The notes under the pieces are model-generated. The model saw only the letters and a list, made by a program, of their open reading frames with translations, made no database searches and was not told the origin of the DNA. Position numbers and translations under genes: made by a program. A DNA stretch of 8,580 nucleotides, taken from positions 1-8,580 of the forward strand of contig DASTQL010000062.1 of the NCBI GenBank assembly GCA_035761805.1, read 5' to 3'. Shown piece by piece: positions 1 through 6,791 of the stretch (the stretch's first letter is position 1; every line of letters starts with the position of its first letter). Origin of the DNA: DASTQL01 sp035761805 (lineage in GTDB: Bacteria; Actinomycetota; Actinomycetes; Jiangellales; Jiangellaceae).

Positions 1-340
1 GGGCCAGCCGCAGGTCGGCCTTGGCCGGGCCGGGGGGCATCCGCAGCACGCCGCGGCACCACGCGGCGGTGGACGGGGCGCCGGTGAGTTCGGCCACCCC
101 GGCGGTGTCGGCGTGCGCGGACGGGGCCAGCCGCAGCCCGGCCAGGGCGGCCTCCGCCTGCGCGGCGCGGACCAGCAGGGCGGCGGTGTCGGCGGCGTCC
201 AGGGACCACAGCGGCACACCGGCCACACCGGCGTGGCCGTCACTCGGGGTGGGGATCCCGGCGTGCCCGCGGCCCGGTCCGGGGCCACCGGCGGCCACCG
301 CCCGGGCCATCACCAGGCCGGTCGGGTCACCCCCAGGCAC
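1..340 (-). CDS. DUF222-type protein, N-terminal part (13E12-repeat / HNH endonuclease family), cut by the window edge
   Basis: Only the first 113 codons are in the window; the gene continues beyond the left edge. The translation has a Gly/Pro-rich N-terminus, then a helical stretch (PLWSLDAADTAALLVRAAQA), then GVAELTGAPSTAAWCRGVLR and MPPGPAKADLRLA. This is the usual opening of the DUF222 domain: a tryptophan followed by an Ala/Leu helix, a Gly-Ala-x-Ser-Thr-x-x-x-Trp motif, then a basic segment with alanines. In this family an HNH nuclease domain normally follows at the C-terminus, but it is not visible here, so nuclease activity is inferred from the family. The GTG start at 340 was chosen because a GAGG lies five bases before it; GTG 313 and ATG 310 are in-frame alternatives, and the nearest upstream stop is at 380-382. 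It lies 52 bases downstream of the DinB-like gene on the same strand. Such genes occur in many copies per genome in some actinobacterial families. Confidence 0.78.
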   Translation of the reverse strand, partial: MPGGDPTGLVMARAVAAGGPGPGRGHAGIPTPSDGHAGVAGVPLWSLDAADTAALLVRAAQAEAALAGLRLAPSAHADTAGVAELTGAPSTAAWCRGVLRMPPGPAKADLRLA

Positions 341-392
341 CGACGCCTCGTGAAGCCCCCACCAGGGTGGTGAACGTGGTCAATCGCGGCCG

Positions 393-938
393 TCAGTAGC
401 CGGTCGCGCCGTCGATGCGCTCCCGCAACAGGTCGGCGTGGCCGTTGTGCCGGGCGTACTCGGCGATCATGTGGACGAGGATCCGACGCAGCGCGACCGG
501 CCGGCCGGTTGCCCGGTGCACTCCGGTCACGTCGAGCGAGTCCGCCGCCGCGACAATCACGCGCGAGCGCCGGCACTCCTCGCGCCACACCTCCAACGCG
601 TCGGCGAACGAGCCGCTCAGGTCGCCGAAGTCGGCGTCTGGGTCCTCGGTCGTGAAATACAGGTCTGGTACGTCCTCGCCGACGAACTGCTGCCGGAACC
701 ACCACCGCTCGACTGCGGCGAGGTGGCGCACCAACCCGTGCAGGGTGAGCGTGGAGGGCGGCACCTGACGTACCGACAACCGCTCCTCCGGCACGCCGGC
801 ACACTTGAGCTCGAGCGTCTGCCGGTGCCAGTCGAGAAAGGCCGTGAGCACCGTCCGCTCGTCGCCCACCAGCGGCGGAGGCTCGCGTGGGTCGTCCGCC
901 CACGCCTGGGAGTACTGCTGGGGAGGGGGCTGCGTCAC
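393..938 (-). CDS. DinB superfamily (DUF664) protein, putative metal-dependent
   Basis: This encodes 181 residues, a normal size for a DUF664/DinB four-helix-bundle protein. Visible family features are the early helix ERTVLTAFLDWHRQTLELK (about residues 27-45), the segment LTLHGLVRHLAAVERWWF (64-81), and the C-terminal EYARHNGHADLLRERIDG (160-177). H72, H164 and H167 are the probable metal ligands, by analogy with the three-histidine site of DinB proteins. Family members are soluble; some use mycothiol or bacillithiol in detoxifying transferase reactions, but the substrate here is unknown. The GTG at 938 was chosen because the open frame upstream of it runs far back antisense to other genes and shows no family similarity; no strong Shine-Dalgarno sequence precedes it. 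The gene is divergent from the isocitrate lyase/PEP mutase-like gene, with 51 bases between the two starts, so the promoters must be close or overlapping. Family assignment is firm; function is not. Confidence 0.85.
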   Translation of the reverse strand: MTQPPPQQYSQAWADDPREPPPLVGDERTVLTAFLDWHRQTLELKCAGVPEERLSVRQVPPSTLTLHGLVRHLAAVERWWFRQQFVGEDVPDLYFTTEDPDADFGDLSGSFADALEVWREECRRSRVIVAAADSLDVTGVHRATGRPVALRRILVHMIAEYARHNGHADLLRERIDGATGY

Positions 939-977
939 CGTGCCAGCATGCCCTGGGCCCGGTCGAAGCAGCACCGC

Positions 978-986
978 GAGGGAGGA
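978..986 (+). promoter_or_regulatory. Ribosome binding site deciding the start at 990
   Basis: The purine run GAGGGAGGA ends three bases before GTG 990. It supports GTG 990 over the in-frame ATG at 948, which has no such site and would reach almost to the start of the divergent DinB-like gene. Confidence 0.7.
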
Positions 987-989
987 CCC

Positions 990-1811
990 GTGGCATACCC
1001 GGACGTCGCCGAGCGCCGCCGCCGATTCCGCCGGCTCCACGAGAGCGGCACCTTCGTCATGCCCAACCCGTGGGACGTCGGCTCGGCGCGACTGCTGGCG
1101 AGCCTCGCCTTTCCCGCGCTCGCCACCACGAGCTCGGGGCACGCCGCGAGCCTGGGCCGCCTCGACCAGCAGGTCACGCTCGACGAGCTCGTCGACCACG
1201 CGTCCGCACTGGCCGCCGCCGTGCACGTCCCGCTCAACGTGGACGCCGAACGGTGCTTCGCCGACGACCCGGCCGGCGTCACCCGCACCGTGGAGCGCAT
1301 CGCCGCCACGGGCGCTGCCGGCGTCTCGATCGAGGACTACGACGCCCGTACGGGGCGGATCGACCCGGTCGACGAGGCGGTCGCCCGGGTCACGGCGGCG
1401 GCCGAGGTGGCCACCACGTACGGGCTGGTGCTCACCGCACGGGCCGAGAACCACCTGTACGGCGTCGACGACCTCGACGACACGATCGCGCGCCTGCGGG
1501 CTTACCGGTCGGCGGGCGCCGACGTCGTCTACGCCCCCGGGCCCACGGCGCTCGACGACATCCGGCGACTCGTCGACGAGGTCGACGCCCCGCTCAACGT
1601 CCTGGCCCGCCCCGACGGCCCGACCGTCGAACAGCTCGCCGAGGTCGGAGTCTGCAGGATCTCGACCGGCGGGTCGCTCGCCTGGGCCGCCTACGGCGCC
1701 CTCGTCGCCGCCGCCCGGGAGCTGCTCGGGCCGGGCACATCCAGCTACGTGCGGGATGGGCTCGCCGCCGCCGACCGCGCGGCGGCGTTCACGGACATCG
1801 CCGAGGCCTGA
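990..1811 (+). CDS. Isocitrate lyase / phosphoenolpyruvate mutase superfamily protein
   Basis: The product is 273 residues, the size of the short PEP mutase-like members of this TIM-barrel superfamily rather than of true isocitrate lyase. Landmarks in order are FVMPNPWDVGSARLLASLAF (residues 22-41), the TTSSGHAASLG loop (46-56), LNVDAERCF (82-90), GVSIEDYD (111-118), and LTARAEN further on. D85, E87 and E115 lie where the superfamily binds Mg2+ and the carboxylate substrate. The KKCGH catalytic motif of isocitrate and methylisocitrate lyases is absent, so it should not be called AceA or PrpB. It probably cleaves or forms a C-C or C-P bond in a small 2-oxo or carboxylic acid, substrate unknown. 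It is a cytoplasmic protein with no signal peptide. It is divergent from the DinB-like gene and is followed by 96 bases before the broken multicopper oxidase gene. No operon partner is visible. Confidence 0.88.
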   Translation: MAYPDVAERRRRFRRLHESGTFVMPNPWDVGSARLLASLAFPALATTSSGHAASLGRLDQQVTLDELVDHASALAAAVHVPLNVDAERCFADDPAGVTRTVERIAATGAAGVSIEDYDARTGRIDPVDEAVARVTAAAEVATTYGLVLTARAENHLYGVDDLDDTIARLRAYRSAGADVVYAPGPTALDDIRRLVDEVDAPLNVLARPDGPTVEQLAEVGVCRISTGGSLAWAAYGALVAAARELLGPGTSSYVRDGLAAADRAAAFTDIAEA

Positions 1812-1892
1812 CCCGCGCGGAGGGGTGGGCCCCCACGGGAGGAGGTCAGCATCTCCGGGTCCCGCCAGTGCGGTTCCCGATGGGCGGTCGCG

Positions 1893-1899
1893 GGAGGAG
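1893..1899 (+). promoter_or_regulatory. Ribosome binding site of the multicopper oxidase pseudogene
   Basis: GGAGGAG lies eight bases before GTG 1908, which supports that codon as the original start of the multicopper oxidase. The in-frame ATG at 1944 lacks a site like this. The rest of the gap from 1812 holds no gene. Confidence 0.5.
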
Positions 1900-1907
1900 T
1901 GCCCAGG

Positions 1908-3480
1908 GTGGAGAGAGCCCTGATCTCGACCGAACGCCGTGACATGCCTGCCGTCACCCTCCCCGCCCACGACGCACCCTCGCGGCCGCGCCGTCGAAGC
2001 GGCCGGTACGCGTTGCTCGCGTGTCCCTGCTCCTCCTCCCGGTCGTGCTCCTGGGGGAGGGGCCGCTGCGGTTTGGGTCAGCGCCGTCACCGACACCGAC
2101 ACGGGTGGGGAGATGGCCTTTCCCAACCAGCTCGCGATGCCGTCTCTGGCCGAGTCACGGGTCGACCCCGACGGCCGGCGGGTCTTCGACCTCACCTTGC
2201 AGCGGGGTCGGACCGACTTCGGCCTCGGTGGGAGCAGCGAGACCTTGGGTGTCGACGCTGACCACCTCGGCCCCACGCTACGTGCCCGGCGCGGCGAGGA
2301 GGTCCTGGTCCACGTCACGAACGACGTCGGCGAGCCCACCACGCTGCAGTGGCACGGCATGGACCTCCCGGCGGCGATGGACAGCAGCCCGCACCAGGTG
2401 ATCGCCCCGGGCCGGACCTGGTCCCCGACGTGGACGATCGACCAGCCGGCGGCGCCGCTGTGGTACCACCCCCACCTGCACGGCCGGACCGCCGAGCACG
2501 TCCACCGTGGACTCGTCGGCCTCTTCCTGGTGGACGACGACCAGACTCGGGACCTGAACCTGCCTTCCACTTACGGGGTGGACGACGTGCCGGTCATGGT
2601 CACGGACCGTCGTTTCACGGCCGGCGGCGAGATCGACCAGTCCGACGAGCCGTTCCGCTCAACCGGGCTGCTCGGGGACACGGTTCTGGTCAACGGGACG
2701 TTGGGCCTTACCTCGACGTCACGACCGAGCGGATCCGGCTGCGGATCCTCAACGCCTCACCCGCCCGGGTGTACGACTTCGGCCTCGACGACGGCTCCGA
2801 GCTCGCCGTGGTGGCGAGCGACGGCGGTCTCCTGCCGGCGCCCTTCCGGACCGACCGCGTCCGCCTCTCGCCGGGTGAGCGCGCCGAGGTCGTCGTGACG
2901 ATGACACCGGGAGAGGAGCGTGTCCTGCGCAGCCACCCGACCCCCGTGGCGAGCGACCCCTGGAGCCCAGCGGATGGCCGGGGGCGACGACACCCTCGAC
3001 GTCCTGCAGCTCCGCGCAGCAGGGACGCTCGACCCGTCACCGCCGCTGCCCGACCGGCTCGCGGCCGCCCCGGACCTGGACCGTGACCTCATCGATCCCG
3101 GTGCGGCCCCGACACGAACCTTCCGCATGGGCGGCACGAACATCAACGGGCGGGACATGGACCCGAGCCGCATCGACGAGGTCGTCACCGTCGGCGAGAC
3201 GGAGGTCTGGGAGATCCGGCACGCCGACGGACAGCCGCACAACATCCACGTGCACGGCACGCGGTTCCAGGTGCTCGATGTGGACGGACGTCCGCCGGTC
3301 GGCCACGAGGCCGGGTGGAAGGACACCCTCCTACTCAGCGAGGGCGACACCATGCGGCTCGCGGTGCGCTTCACCGGCTATTCCGACCCTGACCGCCCGT
3401 ACATGGTCCACTGCCACCTGCTCCGGCATGAGGACCGTGGCATGATGGCCCAGTTCGGCGTCGTCGAGCCGGGCCAGCAG
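1908..3480 (+). pseudogene. Multicopper oxidase (CueO/CotA/FtsP-like), broken by four one-base frameshifts
   Basis: Joining three reading frames gives one continuous multicopper oxidase with a three-domain cupredoxin layout. It opens with an exported N-terminus: basic RRRSGRYALLA, then hydrophobic VSLLLLPVVLLG, then GAAAVWV. Breaks lie at about 2019-2021 (base missing), 2053-2062 (G missing in a G run), 2704-2707 (C missing, restoring LVNGTLGPYLDV) and 2966-2968 (extra C, restoring WSQRMAGGDDTLDV). Copper motifs: the first reads QWHG at 2347-2358, where the family has HWHG. The second is WYHPHLHG (2461-2484), the third HNIHVHG (3238-3258), and the fourth HCHLLRHEDRGMM (3409-3447); these three look complete. 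Intact relatives are exported oxidases of Cu(I) or phenolic substrates. No stop follows the conserved end (GVVEPG); the frame stays open to 3897, inside the convergent NTPase gene. Each neighbouring main gene reads cleanly, which favours real decay over poor sequence, but local sequence error is not excluded. The end at 3480 is where similarity fades. Confidence 0.85.
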
Positions 3481-3533
3481 GCCGGGACGCCATCGGCCGA
3501 AGGAACAACCGCGACCCACGTCGGGCAAGGATT

Positions 3534-3547
3534 GTCGGCTCGCCGAC
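3534..3547. terminator. Short GC hairpin between convergent genes, possible terminator
   Basis: GTCGG and CCGAC pair perfectly around a four-base CTCG loop, just beyond the 3' ends of the multicopper oxidase remnant and the NTPase gene. There is no T-run on either side, and the stem is only five pairs, so a terminator role is tentative. Confidence 0.3.
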
Positions 3548-3563
3548 CCCTGCGGAGTGGGCG

Positions 3564-6500
3564 TCACCCGAGCAGGTCGACGAAGGAGAAGCGGCCCACC
3601 TCGGTCATGCTCCGGGACAGCGGCCCGACCGGGCGGTCGAGCCAGTCGTTGGCGACCGACCAGGACCGGATGCGGTCGCGCTGCGCCCGGGCCACACCCG
3701 ACCCACGGGTCGCGTCGAGCACCTCGCCGAGCGTCCGATGCCGGCCCGACCGCAGCGCCGGGACGAAGACCAGGGCGTATTCCTCGCAACCCGCGAGGAC
3801 GGCCAGCAGGAACGCGGCCCGCCGGTACTCCGAGTCCGACCCCAGCTCGGCCGCAAAGACTCGTGGCAGCGGGCTACGCGCCTTGAGCACGCGGTAGGCG
3901 TTGACGAACCTCTTGACGGTCCGGGGCGTCGACCCGACGAGGGGGGCCAGTCCCGCGAGCCACCGTGCCTCCTCGGCCGTGACGTGCAATCCCTCCGGTT
4001 GCAGGTCGACCCTGGGCGGCCTCCGCGCCGGGCCGACGTCCTCGGTGCCCCCGCGAACGCTCTCCCCGGCGCCGCCGGCGGCACTCGTCGCGCCCTCCTG
4101 GTGAGTTTCCTCCGGGGGTGGCTGTGCCTCGTCGATCCCCTCCGCCCCGACCAGGTCGCTGATCATCCCCGTGACCTGGCCGCGGGTCATCCGCGGCAGC
4201 TGGTACGGGAGCTGGACGATCTTCTCCAGGTAGTCCAGGGGCGTGGCGGCTCCGCCCCGCTCCCCCACCAGCAGGTCGCGGTAGTGCGCTCGCAGCGACT
4301 GCTGCAGCCAGCGCGAGTCGACGGCGATGACGACGACGAAGAGCCGGTACGCGAGGAGGAGGTGCACCGCCTCGAGGACCTCGACCACGCGGGCGGGCGC
4401 GCAGCGGTCGAGGTCGTCGATGAAGACGACGATGCGGTTGAGCCGGTCCTCCCCCTCGAGCTCCTCGGCCGCCGCCGCGCCGGTCGCCGGCGTCACGGCC
4501 TCGTTCGCCGCCGTGACGGCCTCGTCGATACGCCGCAGGTCATTGCGGACCATCCCCACCAGGCCGAGGTGCTGGCGGTAGTCCCCCGACCCGCGACGAC
4601 CAGCGATGTACTCGGCCACCATCCGGGCCGGATTGGCCTCGATCAGGTCCAGCCGGGCCACCTCCTCAGCGGCGACGTCCCGCGCTGCCTGCAGGGACCG
4701 GAGCCGTCCCTCGTCGCGCCACCATCGGGTCAAGGGACGCACGATCGGACCCGTGGCCTCGGTCGCGTCCGCAACCGAGGCTGTGGCCTTGCGCGCCAAG
4801 GCAGCAGCGGCAGCGGCATATCCGGCGAGCACGGCAGCCACCGCACCGAGTCCTCCAAGCCACACCTCGAGCTGATCGGTGGCCAGGCCCACGGCGAGCA
4901 GGACCACCGCCACCAGGGCGACGAGGAGGACGCCCCCGGCGAGCAGGCGCGAGCGGGTCACGGATCGCCGAGCCTGGCCCAGCTCCCGTTCGCGATCGCC
5001 GAGTTGGGCGTCGGCGGCCTCGCGTCGGTCGCCAAGGATCGTCGTCCGGACGAGAGATGCGTCGGCGGGCACGGTGCCGGCCGGGCTCACCGGCTTGGCG
5101 TCGAGCTCCCCCAGCACCTCCTCCATCAGGCTGGCCCAGAGGTTGGCCTCGGCGAAGGTCCAGGCGTTGAACTCGACGGAACGCACGTGTTTCCAGTAGT
5201 CGACCTGGTACTGCGGGAGCCCGCTGTCGGACGCCTCCCGGCTGAGCGCCAGCACCCGCTGCTGCAGCCGGTTGAGGAAGAACGACTTGCCCGTACCCCA
5301 GTCGCCGAAGAGGCCGATCGACAGCGGGGGCTCCAGCTGACGCGAGGCCACGAGCATGGCCAGCGCCTCCACGTCGTTCTCCAGCTCGGCGTAGTCGCGC
5401 CCCCGGCTGGCCAGGTCGTTGAGGTAGCCGCTGCGGAGCCGGTCGGCTCCCAGCCTCAGGTCATAGCGGTCGACCCGCGGTGCCCGGTGGACGAGCAGGC
5501 CAGACCCGTCCGGGCTCATGGCAACGGCGTCGGCGGGGGACGTCGTCCCCTCGGGAGGAGCGAGGTCGGCCATCAGCGAGGCGGGAGCACCGGGAGGACG
5601 GTGGACCAGCAGGACGTGCCCGTCGGCCGTCCCCCACGCCACCACGCGCCCGGCCGCGTCGATGTCCACACCCCCGCCGGGCCGGATCGGTTCGTCGCTC
5701 CACGGGTGGTCCCAGGTCATGGGCATGACCTTGTCGTTCGATCCCCAGAGCACCAGGCGGCCGTTGTCATCCAGGGCCACGGTCAGGTCACCGTCGTCCG
5801 AGACGGCAATCCCGGCGAGGCGGCCGATGCCCGTCGGGACGGTGAGGTCGGCTGGTGAGCCGTCGCCTGCCGAGGTGGCCAGTCGCGAACGGCTCACCGT
5901 CTGAGCCGACGCGTGGTACGAGACCGACGCCTGGCCCGATCGCGACACAGCGCGCAGATCCGGCCCTCCCGTGGACCCGGTCTCCACCGCGGGCAGGCTC
6001 CCGCCCCAGGGGACCGTCGCATCGCCCACTCCCTGGCGCTGGTGGACCACCACCCGCACGTCGTCGGCGCCCAGGCTCACCTGACCGGTCAGACCAGAGG
6101 AGGCGCTGACGCCCGTCTCGACCTGCTCGACCCGGCCGTCCGCGTAAGCGATCACCGGTCCGCCCGACCACGGCCAGCACAGGCCGCCGACCTCCGCGCC
6201 GCTACTCGAAGTGGTCGGCAGCGGGGTGGGCTCCGCCAGGCCGTACATGGCCGTCAGCAGCGGCGACGCGCGCAGACCGGACGCTGCGGCGTCGAGGTCG
6301 AGGAGGTCGGCGAGGGGGCGACCGGGGTCGTTCTCGAGAGCGACGTACTCCCCCACCAGCCCTGCCACCAGGCCGCTTTCGGTGATCGCCCGGCCGGTCG
6401 GCGGGTCGACCAGCGCGAGCAGCAGGATGAGCAGCCGACCGTTCAGGCCACCTGCGTCGTCGATCAGCAGTCGTTCGCAGCCGGCGATCCACTGCTCCGC

Positions 6501-6677
6501 GGTGCGCCGGCGTGCCCGTTCCGGCCAGAACGGGAGGAGCTCTGCGGCCCGGCGCCCGGCGTAGGCGGGGTGGTGCGCCACGAGCCGGTTGACCAGCTCA
6601 CCGGCGATGACGAGCTCGTCCCCGAGCTCGGACGCCAGCCGGGCGACGCTCGGGCTCCGCTGCGCGGGTCCTGCCAC
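3564..6677 (-). CDS. Membrane-anchored KAP-family P-loop NTPase with N-terminal WD40-like propeller
   Basis: The product has 1037 residues. Residues 1-150 are mostly helical and match no family I recognise. Residues about 160-410 look like a degenerate WD40-type beta-propeller: repeated short strands with DDNGRLVLWG (303-312), DAAGRVVAWGTADGHVLLVH (340-359) and SPDGSGLLVH (388-397). The KAP NTPase follows: Walker A GDWGTGKS (458-465), the family motif VEFNAWTF (501-508), two hydrophobic helices at about 579-601 and 605-629, Walker B IVVFIDDLDRC (749-759), and a C-terminal STPRTVKRFVNAYRVLKA (916-933) supplying basic residues typical of KAP proteins. Transmembrane helices between Walker A and B are a KAP hallmark, so the protein should sit on the inner membrane with the NTPase in the cytoplasm. 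A Gly/Glu/Pro-rich linker covers 846-889. GTG 6677 is preceded by GGAGGG. The gene stands alone, divergent from the ferritin-like gene and convergent with the multicopper oxidase remnant. KAP proteins are implicated in membrane signalling and, in several lineages, conflict systems; a defence role here is inference. Confidence 0.88.
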   Translation of the reverse strand: MAGPAQRSPSVARLASELGDELVIAGELVNRLVAHHPAYAGRRAAELLPFWPERARRRTAEQWIAGCERLLIDDAGGLNGRLLILLLALVDPPTGRAITESGLVAGLVGEYVALENDPGRPLADLLDLDAAASGLRASPLLTAMYGLAEPTPLPTTSSSGAEVGGLCWPWSGGPVIAYADGRVEQVETGVSASSGLTGQVSLGADDVRVVVHQRQGVGDATVPWGGSLPAVETGSTGGPDLRAVSRSGQASVSYHASAQTVSRSRLATSAGDGSPADLTVPTGIGRLAGIAVSDDGDLTVALDDNGRLVLWGSNDKVMPMTWDHPWSDEPIRPGGGVDIDAAGRVVAWGTADGHVLLVHRPPGAPASLMADLAPPEGTTSPADAVAMSPDGSGLLVHRAPRVDRYDLRLGADRLRSGYLNDLASRGRDYAELENDVEALAMLVASRQLEPPLSIGLFGDWGTGKSFFLNRLQQRVLALSREASDSGLPQYQVDYWKHVRSVEFNAWTFAEANLWASLMEEVLGELDAKPVSPAGTVPADASLVRTTILGDRREAADAQLGDRERELGQARRSVTRSRLLAGGVLLVALVAVVLLAVGLATDQLEVWLGGLGAVAAVLAGYAAAAAALARKATASVADATEATGPIVRPLTRWWRDEGRLRSLQAARDVAAEEVARLDLIEANPARMVAEYIAGRRGSGDYRQHLGLVGMVRNDLRRIDEAVTAANEAVTPATGAAAAEELEGEDRLNRIVVFIDDLDRCAPARVVEVLEAVHLLLAYRLFVVVIAVDSRWLQQSLRAHYRDLLVGERGGAATPLDYLEKIVQLPYQLPRMTRGQVTGMISDLVGAEGIDEAQPPPEETHQEGATSAAGGAGESVRGGTEDVGPARRPPRVDLQPEGLHVTAEEARWLAGLAPLVGSTPRTVKRFVNAYRVLKARSPLPRVFAAELGSDSEYRRAAFLLAVLAGCEEYALVFVPALRSGRHRTLGEVLDATRGSGVARAQRDRIRSWSVANDWLDRPVGPLSRSMTEVGRFSFVDLLG

Positions 6678-6698
6678 CGTGATCCCTCCCTCGCGCGG

Positions 6699-6704
6699 AC
6701 GCTA
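6699..6704 (-). promoter_or_regulatory. Possible -10 element (TAGCGT) for the KAP NTPase gene
   Basis: On the minus strand TAGCGT fits the actinobacterial TANNNT -10 pattern. It would put the transcript start about 15-20 bases before GTG 6677, leaving room for the GGAGGG ribosome site. No convincing -35 is seen. The same hexamer precedes the cobalamin-binding protein gene. Confidence 0.3.
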
Positions 6705-6725
6705 CTCCGACCCCGACCGGAGAAG

Positions 6726-6750
6726 GTGTAGCCCTGCGCGGTCCGGGTAG
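6726..6750 (+). promoter_or_regulatory. Possible stress-sigma (SigB/SigF-like) promoter for the ferritin-like gene
   Basis: GTGT (6726-6729) and GGGTAG (6745-6750) are 15 bases apart. The actinobacterial SigB/SigF pattern is GTTT, 14-16 bases, GGGTAT, so this is one mismatch in each box. Transcription would begin near 6757, about 35 bases before ATG 6792. This is pattern matching only. Confidence 0.3.
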
Positions 6751-6752
6751 CC

Positions 6753-6777
6753 GTCGTCGTCCGAACGATCCGACGAC
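6753..6777. repeat. 7-bp perfect inverted repeat in the divergent intergenic region
   Basis: GTCGTCG (6753-6759) and CGACGAC (6771-6777) flank an 11-base spacer. It lies directly downstream of the putative -10 at 6745 and just before the GGAGG ribosome site of the ferritin-like gene, so it could be an operator at the transcript start or a leader hairpin. Confidence 0.45.
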
Positions 6778-6791
6778 CTGGAGGAGGGCCC

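Noticed and set aside
438..989. Upstream extension of the isocitrate lyase-like frame back to 438
   Set aside because: This part is antisense to the DinB-like gene, shows no family similarity, and lacks a ribosome site; GTG 990 has a strong one.
1841..1860. GGAGGAGG with partial pairing to TCTCC downstream, resembling a masked ribosome site
   Set aside because: No start codon with a coding frame follows at a proper distance, and the stem is five pairs including one G-T.
939..2570. Minus-strand open frame extending the DinB-like gene by more than 500 codons
   Set aside because: It is antisense to the isocitrate lyase-like gene and the multicopper oxidase. Similarity begins near residue 20 of the 181-residue version, and in high-GC DNA long shadow frames are common.
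3738..5858. 706-codon plus-strand open frame opposite the KAP gene
   Set aside because: The translation is rich in Arg, Gly, Pro, His and Val with no domain or motif, and the opposite strand encodes a clear multi-domain NTPase. It is a codon-bias shadow.
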